This document shows, piece after piece, positions 15,773-24,090 of a stretch of DNA of 64,000 nt (the first letter of the stretch is position 1; the number at the start of each line of letters is the position of its first letter). Origin of the DNA: Kribbella sandramycini. Lineage in GTDB: Bacteria; Actinomycetota; Actinomycetes; Propionibacteriales; Kribbellaceae. The stretch covers positions 868,001-932,000 of the forward strand of contig NZ_JABJRC010000003.1 of NCBI RefSeq assembly GCF_013131805.1. Direction: 5' to 3'. The translations under genes were made by a program, and so were the position numbers. The notes under the pieces were generated by a model. The model worked only from the letters and a program-made list of their open reading frames with translations. It ran no database searches and had not been told where the DNA came from.

Positions 15773-17350
15773 ATGTCGCGGAGTACTCGCGCAGCCGGAC
15801 GGAGGTCCGCGCCTCGTGCCAGCCGGTCGAAGCCCCGCTCGCACCGCACGCGGACGACGTCCAAGGCGATCGGTCTGACCCTGCTCAGCGCGCTGCTCCC
15901 GGGTTCGGGCTTGATCATGGGCGGCCGGAAGAAGCTCGGCTGGTTCGTGCTGACGATCAGCGTCGGTCTGCTGCTGATCGCCGGGTTCGTCGCTCTGACG
16001 CAGCGTGACTCGGTCCTCGAGCTCGCCGTCTCCCCGCGCCAGTTGCTGATCGCGACCGCGGCCGTCGTCCTGCTCGGCGTCGGCTGGATCTGGGTCGTCG
16101 TCGCCTCGCACAAGCTGCTCCGCCCGGTCACCATGACCTACACCGGCCGCCTGGCCGGCTCGCTGTTCGTCGGGCTGCTCTGCTTCGCGATCGCCGTCCC
16201 GACCACCGTCGCCGCGCAGACCGTGATGGCGCAGCGCGACCTGGTCGGCAGCGTCTTCCAGTCCGAGAAGGACTCCAAGAGCGCGACGCGGCCGAAGGTC
16301 GACAAGAAGGACCCCTGGGCGAGCACGCCCCGGCTGAACCTGCTCCTCCTCGGCGCGGACGACGGCGCCGGCCGCAAGGGCATCCGGACCGACACGGTGA
16401 TCGTCGCCAGTATCGACACCAAGACCGGTAACACGGCCCTGATCTCGCTCAGCCGGAACTGGATGCGGATGCCGTTCCCGGCGGACTCCCCACTCGCCAA
16501 GGAATACCCGGACGGCTACTGGAACCCGGATCTCGGCAACGTCGAGCAGCCCGAGTTCTACCTCGACTCGATGTACGAGAACGTCCCGCGGGACCACCCC
16601 GGCATCCTCGGCGCGACCGACAACGAGGGCGCCGACGTCGTGAAGCTGGCCGCGGGCGCCGCACTCGGCCTCGACATCGACTACTACATGCAGGTCAACC
16701 TGGCCGGCTTCCGCAAGATCATCGACGCGCTCGGCGGGATCACCGTCAACGTCAGCTACAAGGTGCCGATCGGCGGCGACTACGGCTCCGGCCCGGGCAC
16801 GCGCGGTTCCAAGAAGCCGTCCGGCTACATCCAGCCCGGCCCGAACCAGAAGCTCGACGGTTACCACGCGCTCTGGTTCGCCCGCGGCCGCTACGGCCTC
16901 AGCGACCCGTCGCGGCAGGAGCGGCAGCGCTGCACGATCCACGCGCTGGTGAATTCCGTGAACCCGGCCACGCTGGTCACGAAGTACCAGCAGATCGCCG
17001 CCGCCGGTAAGGAGCTGCTCCGCACCGACATCCCGCAGGAGATCCTGCCGGCGTTCATCGAGCTCGGCCTGAAGGTCAAGGGCGCCAGCGTCACGAACGT
17101 CGACCTGGACAAGAAGAAGAACTTCCCGAGCGGTAAGAACCCGGACTACGAGGCCATGCAGGAGCTCGTCCAGAAGGCGATCACGCCGAAGACGAAGTCG
17201 GTCGCCTCGACGCCGTCGACGACCACCACCAAGCCGACCACCGGGACGACGACCACCCGCAAGCCGGTCAAGCCGAAGGCCACCCCGGGCGAGGCACAGA
17301 ACCTGAACGACGCCTGCGCCTACGACCCGACCCAGACCGGGATGAACTGA
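15773..17350 (+). CDS. LytR-CpsA-Psr (LCP) family cell-wall ligase
   Basis: The 525-residue protein has a basic cytoplasmic tail, four N-terminal membrane helices (about 33-50, 58-76, 88-112, 125-148) and an extracellular LCP domain (about 185-400). The domain shows NLLLLGADD, RTDTVIVASIDTKTG, SLSRNWMRMPFP, the DYYMQVNLAGFRKIIDALGGI block and FARGRYGLSDPSRQERQRC with the conserved arginines. LCP enzymes transfer polyprenyl-linked glycopolymers such as teichoic acids or arabinogalactan to peptidoglycan. Having four helices instead of one is a common actinobacterial variation. The C-terminal Thr/Pro/Lys-rich tail is probably wall-embedded. Confidence 0.9.
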   Translation: MSRSTRAAGRRSAPRASRSKPRSHRTRTTSKAIGLTLLSALLPGSGLIMGGRKKLGWFVLTISVGLLLIAGFVALTQRDSVLELAVSPRQLLIATAAVVLLGVGWIWVVVASHKLLRPVTMTYTGRLAGSLFVGLLCFAIAVPTTVAAQTVMAQRDLVGSVFQSEKDSKSATRPKVDKKDPWASTPRLNLLLLGADDGAGRKGIRTDTVIVASIDTKTGNTALISLSRNWMRMPFPADSPLAKEYPDGYWNPDLGNVEQPEFYLDSMYENVPRDHPGILGATDNEGADVVKLAAGAALGLDIDYYMQVNLAGFRKIIDALGGITVNVSYKVPIGGDYGSGPGTRGSKKPSGYIQPGPNQKLDGYHALWFARGRYGLSDPSRQERQRCTIHALVNSVNPATLVTKYQQIAAAGKELLRTDIPQEILPAFIELGLKVKGASVTNVDLDKKKNFPSGKNPDYEAMQELVQKAITPKTKSVASTPSTTTTKPTTGTTTTRKPVKPKATPGEAQNLNDACAYDPTQTGMN

Positions 17351-17373
17351 CAAGTTCCGGCCAGTAACGACTA

Positions 17374-17391
17374 TCCCCACTCCGGTGGGGA
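17374..17391 (+). terminator. Small hairpin after the LCP gene
   Basis: TCCCCAC and GTGGGGA (7 bp) with a TCCG tetraloop, 23 bp after the stop. The loop is short and the stem stable, but no T-tract follows. Confidence 0.5.
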
Positions 17392-17427
17392 AGAATTGCC
17401 CCCGGATACACACTTGGGGGGTCAATT

Positions 17428-18405
17428 GTGCGACGAATGATCGCGGTTTCGGTCGGTACGGCGTTGCTGGTGGTCGGGTGCGGCGGTGAGCCGGAGGCGA
17501 CCAACCCGGCTCCAAAACCCAGCCCGACGTCGTCGGCACCGGCTCCGGTCGACACCCCGACGACGGCCCCACCGCCGCCACCGTCGTCCGCACCGACAAC
17601 GCCGGAGCTGACCGCGGTCGGCTACCGGAACGCGCTCGGTCACGTCGACGGCAACCTCGCCCGCGGCGTCGCCCGGGTGATGAACGCGCCGACACTGGCG
17701 GCGTTCGACAGCGCCCGCGCCCAACTCGCCGGCGCCGTCGCGCAGCAGCGCGGTGAGCTCGCGAAGGTCAACGGCCCGAAGAGCCTGGGCAGTGGGCACA
17801 CGCGCGTCCTGGCCGCGTTCGACGCGTTCCCGAGCAGCGTGACCACCAACCTGGCCGAGTCCGGCGAGACGAAGACCGGGTGCGGGCTGCCGAAGGCCGC
17901 GGTCGTCCGGCTCTACCAGGCCAAGAGCGGCATCCGGACGTCGGTCGTCCAGCTGGCCCAGGCCGTCAACAAATCCGTCGGCAAGGGCTCGAACTTCGGC
18001 ACCCGGATGACGCCGCCCGCCCTCAAGCCGCCGGCCGTGCTCACCGGCCGCGGGCAGAACGGCCAGATCATCCAGCGGGCCGGCGCACGCGGCGCGGGCA
18101 GCCTGCAGATCAACAACAACGGCTCGGTGGACGTCGTGGTCGTGGTCGCGCCCGGCGTCCCGCGCAAACCGCAGGCGTCGATCTACGTCCGCCGCAACTC
18201 CAACGCCACCCTGCGCGGGATCCGCGGCAGCTACTGGGTCTACTTCAAATCCGGCGAGTCCTGGGACAGCGCCAGCCGCCAGTTCACCGAGGGCTGCTCG
18301 TTCTCCAAGTACGACGACCGCTTCGACGGCAAGTACGACTGGCGGGTCACCCTCTCCCCGGTGATCGGCGGCAACGCCTCGACCTCGAACGTCGACCCGT
18401 TCTAG
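17428..18405 (+). CDS. Lipoprotein of unknown function
   Basis: The 325-residue product has a lipoprotein signal: MRRMIAVSVGTALLVVGCGG with lipobox LVVGC, Cys18 being the acylated residue. A Pro/Thr/Ser-rich linker (about 20-60) leads to a helical domain (about 65-190) and a second, Gly/Asn-rich beta domain after a linker, with QINNNGSVDVVVVVAPG and a final GSYWVYFKSGESWD segment. No family recognised. Translation starts at GTG 17428. It is in the same direction as the LCP gene and could be co-functional at the cell surface. Confidence 0.75.
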   Translation: MRRMIAVSVGTALLVVGCGGEPEATNPAPKPSPTSSAPAPVDTPTTAPPPPPSSAPTTPELTAVGYRNALGHVDGNLARGVARVMNAPTLAAFDSARAQLAGAVAQQRGELAKVNGPKSLGSGHTRVLAAFDAFPSSVTTNLAESGETKTGCGLPKAAVVRLYQAKSGIRTSVVQLAQAVNKSVGKGSNFGTRMTPPALKPPAVLTGRGQNGQIIQRAGARGAGSLQINNNGSVDVVVVVAPGVPRKPQASIYVRRNSNATLRGIRGSYWVYFKSGESWDSASRQFTEGCSFSKYDDRFDGKYDWRVTLSPVIGGNASTSNVDPF

Positions 18406-18425
18406 CTGGATGGGATCATGGCCCG

Positions 18426-18884
18426 GTGCGAACGACGTACCGGATGCGGGCAGGGCGCTTCCTCGGAGTCCTGGCCGCGGGGCTGATTCTTCTCGGGGTG
18501 GCTGCGATCACGTGGGCGGTCGGGCTGCCCGGGGTGGTCGTCACGGTGTTCCTGGGGCTGGGCGGGCTCGTCGTCCTGGCCGGTCTGTGGGTGCTGGTGC
18601 GGCCGCCCGTCGTCCTGCGGATTCGCGACGAGCACGTCGAGGTCCGCGGGGTGAAGACGGTGTGGACCGATATCACCGAGGCGGGCCGGGTCGAGACGAC
18701 GCACGGCGCGGCGCTCGCGCTGCGCACCAAGCGGCCCGATGACACGACCCTGCTCCCGCTGGCCTGGCTTGCGCCGGGGCAGGCCGCGGAGCTGGAGACC
18801 GCGCTGCGCGACAAGCTGAACGCCGCGCACGGATACACGATCTGGGACGGGACTGCGCCCGAGGCGGACGATCACGCAGAATGA
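18426..18884 (+). CDS. Two-helix membrane protein with PH-like domain
   Basis: The 152-residue product has two membrane helices (about 12-30 and 36-56) and then VVLRIRDEHVEVRGVKTVWTDI, a strand pattern typical of bacterial PH (bPH2/YdbT-like) domains, ending in an amphipathic helix (GQAAELETALRDKLNAA). Function unknown. GTG 18426 gives the full first helix; ATG 18444 is the alternative. It follows the lipoprotein gene after 20 bp. Confidence 0.6.
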   Translation: MRTTYRMRAGRFLGVLAAGLILLGVAAITWAVGLPGVVVTVFLGLGGLVVLAGLWVLVRPPVVLRIRDEHVEVRGVKTVWTDITEAGRVETTHGAALALRTKRPDDTTLLPLAWLAPGQAAELETALRDKLNAAHGYTIWDGTAPEADDHAE

Positions 18885-18915
18885 GTCAGCCGATCCGAGC
18901 CTGAGGAGCCTGTCC

Positions 18916-19875
18916 GTGCTGTCCTTCGACCTGTCGTACGACGAACTGCTCACCTACCCGGGGACGAACCCGCGGCCGGCCGACTTCGATCAGTTCTGGG
19001 AGAAGGCGCTGCTGGAGTTGGAGGCGACGGATCCGCAGGTCGAGTTCGCCGACGCGACCGACTTCCCGCTGACCACGGCGACCGCGCAGCACCTGTACTT
19101 CAACGGCACCGGCGGCTACCGCGTGCACGCCAAAGTCGTCCGGCCGAACGAGCCGACCGGCCCCGCCGTCCTGATCTTCCACGGGTACGGCGGTGAGCAG
19201 CCCAAGTGGGTCGACCTCTTGGGGTACGCCGCGCGCGGCTTCACCGTCGCCGCCTTGGATGTGCGTGAACAGGTCGGTTACCGGACGCCGTCCCAGGCCC
19301 CGAACAGTTTCTCCCTGCGCAATCACCTCGTGCACGGCCTCGACGACGGCCCGGACGGCCTGCTCTACAAGCACGTCTTCCTCGACACCCGACGGCTCGC
19401 CGACATCATCGGCGGCCTCCCCGAGGTCGACGAGACCCGGATCGCCACCACCGGCTGGAGCCAGGGCGGCGGCCTCAGCCTGGTCGCGGCCGCGCTGACG
19501 CCGTCCATCAAGTACGTCGCGAGCGTCTTCCCGTTCCTCTGCGACTACCAGCGCACCTGGGACCTGAACCTCGACACCGGCCCGTACGACGAGATCGTCA
19601 CCTGGTTCAAGAAACGCGACCCGCGCCACCTGCGTCAGGACGAGGTCTTCAACACCCTCGGCTACATCGACGTCCAGCACCTAGCCCCGCGGATCCGCGC
19701 CGAGGTCACCCTGTACGTCGGCCTCGAGGATCAGGTCTGCCCGCCGTCCACCCAGTTCGCGGCCTACAACAAGCTGACCTCGGTCAAAGAGGCCCGCACC
19801 TACCCCGACTTCGGCCACGACGACCTCCCCTTCGCCCACGACGAGATCTACCAGTTGATCGGCGCCAAACTCTGA
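18916..19875 (+). CDS. Acetylxylan esterase / cephalosporin deacetylase family hydrolase
   Basis: The 319-residue protein has the alpha/beta-hydrolase pattern of the AXE1 (CE7) family: an N-terminal YDELLTYPGTNPRPADFDQFWEKAL signature, oxyanion region FHGYGG, nucleophile motif GWSQGG (Ser about 187), Asp in GLEDQVCPPST and His in FGHDDLPF. CE7 enzymes remove acetyl groups from xylooligosaccharides and cephalosporins in the cytoplasm. GTG 18916 has GAGGAG 6 nt upstream. Its TGA overlaps the start of the downstream MBL hydrolase. Confidence 0.9.
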   Translation: MLSFDLSYDELLTYPGTNPRPADFDQFWEKALLELEATDPQVEFADATDFPLTTATAQHLYFNGTGGYRVHAKVVRPNEPTGPAVLIFHGYGGEQPKWVDLLGYAARGFTVAALDVREQVGYRTPSQAPNSFSLRNHLVHGLDDGPDGLLYKHVFLDTRRLADIIGGLPEVDETRIATTGWSQGGGLSLVAAALTPSIKYVASVFPFLCDYQRTWDLNLDTGPYDEIVTWFKKRDPRHLRQDEVFNTLGYIDVQHLAPRIRAEVTLYVGLEDQVCPPSTQFAAYNKLTSVKEARTYPDFGHDDLPFAHDEIYQLIGAKL

Positions 19876-20690
19876 ACACGCTCACGGTCCTCGGCACGGC
19901 CGCCCCCTACCCGCTGCCGGACCGCCCGTGCTCGGGCTACCTGCTGCGCGCGGGCGGTGCCGAGGTCTTGATCGACGCCGGGCCCGGCTCGCTCGCCGAG
20001 CTCCTTCGGCACACGACGCTCGACCGGCTCGACGCGGTCTGGTTGTCGCACCTGCACCTCGACCACATCGGCGACCTGCTGAATGCGTACTACGCGCTCG
20101 CGTACGGCGAGTTGCCCGTGCGGTCGCCGCTACCGGTCTACGGGCCGGCCGAGTTGGGGTCGCGGCTGGCCGGGTTCTTCGGTTTACCGGATGTCGCGCC
20201 GCTCAGCGACGTACTCGATCTTCGTCCGCTGTCGGACAGGCATCGGGTGCGTGTGCACAACCTCGAGCTGATCAGTCGGGCTGTGGAGCACGGGTGTGAT
20301 GCCTATGCACTACGAGCCGAGGCTGACGGGCATTCGCTCGTGTACTCCGGGGACTGCGCACCTTGCCCATCACTCGACGAGCTCGCCGCGGGGGCGGACC
20401 TGTTGTTGTGTGAGGCCAACGACCCGGAGCCGACGCCGGTCCACCACACCCCCGAGCAGGCCGGGGCGCTGGCGCGGCGTACGGGCGCGCGGCAGCTCGT
20501 CGTCACCCACGTCGGGCCGCTCCTCGATCGCTTCGAGGCGACCACAGCGGCGGAGGCCGTCTTCGACGGGCCGACGAGCTGCGCCGAGGTCGCTACGACG
20601 ATTCAGGTCGGGATCCACTCCGGCCACCACGGCGGCACGTTGCCGGGGCAGATCCCCGGCGAGGCGGCAGGCGTGCCCTGCCACGAGTAG
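19872..20690 (+). CDS. MBL-fold metallo-hydrolase with apparent CTG start
   Basis: The family-typical N-terminus (LNTLTVLGTAAPYPLPDRPCSGYLLRAGG) is read from a CTG that overlaps the preceding TGA as CTGA; no ATG, GTG or TTG is in frame before TTG 19968, which would cut off the first beta strands. The metal site SHLHLDHIGD (HxHxDH) is at about residue 60, followed by VYSGDCAP, LLCEAND and VVTHVGPL in the usual spacing of RNase Z/phosphodiesterase-like MBL enzymes. The substrate is not known. The length is 272 aa from the CTG. Its 3' end overlaps the convergent membrane gene by 88 bp. Confidence 0.75.
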   Translation: MNTLTVLGTAAPYPLPDRPCSGYLLRAGGAEVLIDAGPGSLAELLRHTTLDRLDAVWLSHLHLDHIGDLLNAYYALAYGELPVRSPLPVYGPAELGSRLAGFFGLPDVAPLSDVLDLRPLSDRHRVRVHNLELISRAVEHGCDAYALRAEADGHSLVYSGDCAPCPSLDELAAGADLLLCEANDPEPTPVHHTPEQAGALARRTGARQLVVTHVGPLLDRFEATTAAEAVFDGPTSCAEVATTIQVGIHSGHHGGTLPGQIPGEAAGVPCHE

Positions 20691-20977
20691 AGCGCGAGGT
20701 CGGCGATCGCAATCGCGATCGCCGCCGCGATCAGCCCCATGAAGAGCGCCTTCCCCGCGTACCGATAGACGATCGTGAACAGCACCAGATTCACGATCAG
20801 CGCCAACGGAAGCCCCAGGAACAACAGCGTCAACCCGTTCGGCACCGAGCCCGCGACGTCCACCTTGCACTCCTTCCACGAGCGCGAGGTGATGACGACC
20901 AGCCCGAACGCCGCCCCGCCCCCGACGACAATCGCCAGGAACGACTCGGTCCGCCCGCCTTTGGAAAAGAGCGCCAT
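20603..20977 (-). CDS. Small membrane hypothetical protein
   Basis: The 124-residue product has three hydrophobic segments (about 13-30, 48-68 and 78-95) and a short tail with a Cys and Trp-rich end. No family recognised. ATG 20977 follows a TACGGT -10-like hexamer about 7 nt upstream, a leaderless arrangement. The last 29 codons lie antisense to the end of the MBL gene, an unusually long convergent overlap. Confidence 0.55.
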   Translation of the reverse strand: MALFSKGGRTESFLAIVVGGGAAFGLVVITSRSWKECKVDVAGSVPNGLTLLFLGLPLALIVNLVLFTIVYRYAGKALFMGLIAAAIAIAIADLALYSWQGTPAASPGICPGNVPPWWPEWIPT

Positions 20978-20999
20978 GGTCCAACCGTAGGTGATGCGA

Positions 21000-21084
21000 A
21001 CCGCCACCACTGCACAATCGCCCCACCCCCGCCGAGCCCACGCTTGGAGCGGCGCCGCCGTCCCAATTGTGCAGCGCTGGCGGA
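21000..21084. repeat. 85-bp palindromic MITE/REP-like element, copy D
   Basis: Begins ACCGCCACCACTGCACAATC and ends AATTGTGCAGCGCTGGCGGA; 16 of 20 terminal positions pair. It has the same length and end sequences as copy C at 5481-5565, with an inner CGCCG/CGGCG hairpin. It abuts the stop codon of the phosphotransferase gene. Confidence 0.7.
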
Positions 21085-22029
21085 TCAGATCCGCGCGGGC
21101 TCGAGCAGCCCGAGCAGCGCTTCGGCGATGCCGGCATCGCCGATCGGGGTGTTGTAGGCGCCGGGGAAGAGCCGGCCCCAGGAGGCGGCTCGGCCGAGCG
21201 GGCCGAGGCGCCAGGCGAGGTGCGCGGCGCGGCGGAGGTCGGCGAGGGCGTGGCCGTCGTCCGTCCACGGGGCGAGGTAGGCATCGCGGAGGCGGGCGTG
21301 GTCGGTGCCGATTCGCTGCAGGGGCACGAGCAGGCTGCAGAACGCGTGCGAGACGGTCGCGTCGCCCCAGTCGAAGAAGGTGAATCGGTCACAGGCGAAG
21401 ACCTGGTTCTCGTGCAGGTCGGCGTGATCGAGTGTGTCGGGGATGCCGAAGGTCGCCAGCTCGGCGCACCAATCCACCAGCTGGGGACGAAGCTTGTGGA
21501 GAACCTCTCGCTGTTCGGCGGTCAGCGTCTGGTTGGCCGTGACCGCTCGGTCGAAGATGTCGGGGAGCTTGGCGAGGCGTGCGTCGGGGACGCCGAGACC
21601 GATGAGCTCATCGACGTGGTCGGCGAGTTTGCGCTGGAGTTCGGCGTACTGGCTGAGCAGGGTCTCCCAGGTCTCGGCAGTCCGCTCGACGTCGCGGAGC
21701 AGGCCGCCGCCGTCCGGGCTGAGCGACCAGGCGCGTCCGACGTCCACCGCGTACGGCGTGAGCACATGCTCGGGCACCAGCTCCGCCAAGCGCGCCATCA
21801 GCGCCGGCTCGAAGGCGCTCCCCGGCGGATTCGCTTTGAACCACACCGGTCGTGCCGCCTCGACCCGAACGATCACCGACCACGGCCGCAGCCGCACTCG
21901 CCGCGGCCCGGTCTCTTCAACGCCGACTTCGGCCAGCTGTGTATCCAGCCAGGTCAGCGCCTCGGCGCGCCAGTCGGCGTCCTCCCACGGGGTGCGGGCG
22001 TCGGTGTAGCTGCCGCGGTCGATCTGCAT
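21085..22029 (-). CDS. Aminoglycoside phosphotransferase-fold kinase
   Basis: The 314-residue product ends its catalytic core with DHADLHENQ and FTFFDWGDA, the HxDLHxxN and DW(G/E)D motifs of APH/choline kinase-like enzymes (about residues 204-225). The N-lobe has VWFKANP, with the likely ATP-binding Lys. Such enzymes phosphorylate small hydroxylated molecules; antibiotic resistance cannot be claimed. The start at 22029 lies only 21 bp from the divergent DUF72 gene, and TATCGT is placed 6 nt upstream of the ATG as in leaderless genes. Confidence 0.82.
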   Translation of the reverse strand: MQIDRGSYTDARTPWEDADWRAEALTWLDTQLAEVGVEETGPRRVRLRPWSVIVRVEAARPVWFKANPPGSAFEPALMARLAELVPEHVLTPYAVDVGRAWSLSPDGGGLLRDVERTAETWETLLSQYAELQRKLADHVDELIGLGVPDARLAKLPDIFDRAVTANQTLTAEQREVLHKLRPQLVDWCAELATFGIPDTLDHADLHENQVFACDRFTFFDWGDATVSHAFCSLLVPLQRIGTDHARLRDAYLAPWTDDGHALADLRRAAHLAWRLGPLGRAASWGRLFPGAYNTPIGDAGIAEALLGLLEPARI

Positions 22030-22034
22030 CCGCG

Positions 22035-22041
22035 TACGATA
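22035..22041. promoter_or_regulatory. Symmetric shared -10 element
   Basis: TACGATA reads TATCGTA on the other strand, so both strands present a TANNNT hexamer. On the minus strand it is 6 nt from ATG 22029; on the plus strand it is 10 nt from GTG 22051. The two genes apparently share this 21-bp promoter. Confidence 0.55.
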
Positions 22042-22050
22042 GTCAGTCTG

Positions 22051-22917
22051 GTGGCTTATCGAGTGGGAATTTCTGGTTGGCGGTACGCGCCTTGGCGCTC
22101 CGTCTACTACCCCGAGGGTTTACCGCAGCGGGCGGAGCTCGAGTATGTGTCCCGCCGGCTGAGTTCGGTCGAGTTGAACGGGTCGTTCTACTCGTTGCAG
22201 CGCCCGACGTCCTACCAGCGCTGGTACGCCGAAACGCCCGACGACTTCGTCTTCGCGGTGAAAGGGCCGCGGTTCGTCACACACATGAAACGGCTCGCGG
22301 ACGTCGAGGCGCCGCTCGCCAACTTCTTCGCGTCCGGTCTGCTTGCGTTGGGCAACAAACTCGGGCCGATCCTGTGGCAGCTGCCGGGGAACTTCCGGTA
22401 CGACGAACAGCGCCTCGCCACGTTCTTCGAACTGTTGCCTCGGACAACGGTCGAGGCGCTGGGGCTCGCCAAGCGGCACGAGGATCGCATGCAGGGCAAG
22501 GTGTTTCTCGAAACCGTGTCCGATCAGCCGCTGCGGTATGCGATGGAGGTCCGGCACGACAGTTTCGAGACCACCGGGTTCATCGAGCTGCTCCGGGAGC
22601 ACAACATCGCCTTGGTCTGTGCGGACACGGCCGGAAAGTGGCCGATGCTCGACGACGTGACCGCCGACTTCGTCTACGTCCGGCTGCACGGTGCGGACGA
22701 GCTGTACGTGAGCGGCTACGACGACAAGGCTCTCGACCACTGGGCGGCGCGAGCGCGGATCTGGCACCAGGGCCGCACCCCCGCCGACGGCCGGACGGTC
22801 GCGAAGGACCGCCCGGCGCGCCGGCGCCGGGACGTCTACGTCTACTTCGACAACGACGCCAAGGTGCATGCCCCGTTCAACGCCGAGGCACTCTCGCGAC
22901 GCCTCGGGCTCAGCTGA
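22051..22917 (+). CDS. DUF72 domain protein
   Basis: The 288-residue TIM-barrel protein has the DUF72 hallmarks: GISGWRYAPWRSVYYP at the start, LSSVELNGSFYSLQRPTSY, FAVKGPRFVTHMKRL, LGPILWQLPGNF and YVRLHGADELYVSGY, with the terminal YVYFDNDAKVHAPFNA. This family is widespread and has no agreed biochemical role; a link to nucleic-acid or Fe-S metabolism has been suggested but not shown. It is divergent from the phosphotransferase gene and its end overlaps the convergent nitrilase-family gene by 8 bp. Confidence 0.88.
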   Translation: MAYRVGISGWRYAPWRSVYYPEGLPQRAELEYVSRRLSSVELNGSFYSLQRPTSYQRWYAETPDDFVFAVKGPRFVTHMKRLADVEAPLANFFASGLLALGNKLGPILWQLPGNFRYDEQRLATFFELLPRTTVEALGLAKRHEDRMQGKVFLETVSDQPLRYAMEVRHDSFETTGFIELLREHNIALVCADTAGKWPMLDDVTADFVYVRLHGADELYVSGYDDKALDHWAARARIWHQGRTPADGRTVAKDRPARRRRDVYVYFDNDAKVHAPFNAEALSRRLGLS

Positions 22918-23851
22918 TCCGCTCCCGCGTCCGCCGGCGGAACGCGCGTCCGACGGCGCTGATCTCCGCCTTGTGAAGATCGGTGAGGACGACGGCTGGT
23001 GTGGCGTCCTTCGGGCCGTGGACCGCCCACTGACCGTGCGGGTCGATCACGCCGGAGACGAGACCGGACTCCGGTTCCGCGGGGACGGCCAGGCTGACCC
23101 AGAACGTGTTGTTGGCCGCCGTGCCACGAGCCTGGACGGCGATGTTCTCGTTCGGACCGACGCCGACCGAGCAGTACGAGACGAGGACGCCGTCGACGTC
23201 CGACCGGTCGTACTCGGTGAAGAGCTCCGGGAACAGCACGTCCAGGCCGAGGGCGAGGCCGAAGCGGAACCCGTCCACCTCGAAGGTGGCCGGCGTCGTC
23301 CCTGGGGTGTACATCCAGGTGATTTTGGTTGTCGAGAGCATCCGTTCGTCGTAGCGGGTGACGAGTTTGCCCTGGTCGGAGACGACGTACATGCTGTTGT
23401 GCGGTCGGGCGTCGGGGAGTTGGTGGATGCTCGGGATGACGGTCCAGACGCCCAGCTCGCCGGAGAGTTTGGCGATGCTGTCGAGCTCTTCCTGCAGGAC
23501 CGGCCAGGCGGCCTTGGTCCAGTCGGATGGGCCGATCTCATCCGGGCCGAGCGAGGACATGATGGTCTTGCTGGGGAAGCAGAGCGCGCCTTCGGTGAAA
23601 TGGACCAGGCGGGCGCCGGCTGCGGCTGACTGCTTGAGCAGGGAGCGGATCTCGGCGCCGCTGGTGCGGAGCGCGGTTGGGTCGGTCGGGTCTTGGCGAG
23701 TTGTGGACTGGGCGACGGCGAGGCGTAGGGAATCCGGCATGTCAGCTCCTGGAGGAGTCGGGCGGAAGTGCCGGAGGGCAGCCGTGTAGGACTCGCCGGT
23801 CTTGGCGGCGCGGGCACGGACCCGTCGTTTGAGATTCCGGTGCGCTGTCAT
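22910..23851 (-). CDS. Carbon-nitrogen hydrolase (nitrilase superfamily)
   Basis: The main domain begins MPDSLRLAVAQSTT at internal ATG 23740 and has a nitrilase-like layout with Glu in HFTEGALCFP, Lys region in the middle and the nucleophile segment VSYCSVGVG. It probably hydrolyses an amide or nitrile. From ATG 23851 there is a 37-residue extension (LKRRVRARAAKTGESYTAALRHF), a basic, conserved-looking helix. Both ATGs have good ribosome sites (GGAAGG and AGGAG), so two isoforms may be made. The 313-aa form is given. Confidence 0.78.
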   Translation of the reverse strand: MTAHRNLKRRVRARAAKTGESYTAALRHFRPTPPGADMPDSLRLAVAQSTTRQDPTDPTALRTSGAEIRSLLKQSAAAGARLVHFTEGALCFPSKTIMSSLGPDEIGPSDWTKAAWPVLQEELDSIAKLSGELGVWTVIPSIHQLPDARPHNSMYVVSDQGKLVTRYDERMLSTTKITWMYTPGTTPATFEVDGFRFGLALGLDVLFPELFTEYDRSDVDGVLVSYCSVGVGPNENIAVQARGTAANNTFWVSLAVPAEPESGLVSGVIDPHGQWAVHGPKDATPAVVLTDLHKAEISAVGRAFRRRTRERIS

Positions 23852-24090
23852 CTGGCCTTCCGCAAGCGCGGCACGAGGATCCTCCGGCGATCTCGCCCGC
23901 GGCAGTTGACCAGGACGAGCGGCCCGAGACCAGAAGTCCCTTTGCCTCCAGTCACAAGACCGGGCCGGAGCCGGTCAACGGAGGTGCGGCGCGGGCCGCG
24001 CCGGGAACGACTATAGCCAAGGTCGGCATAAAGTCGGAGGGGGAAACGGTTGATCGAGGTACAACGACATCGACGATTGGGAGCGCAAGG

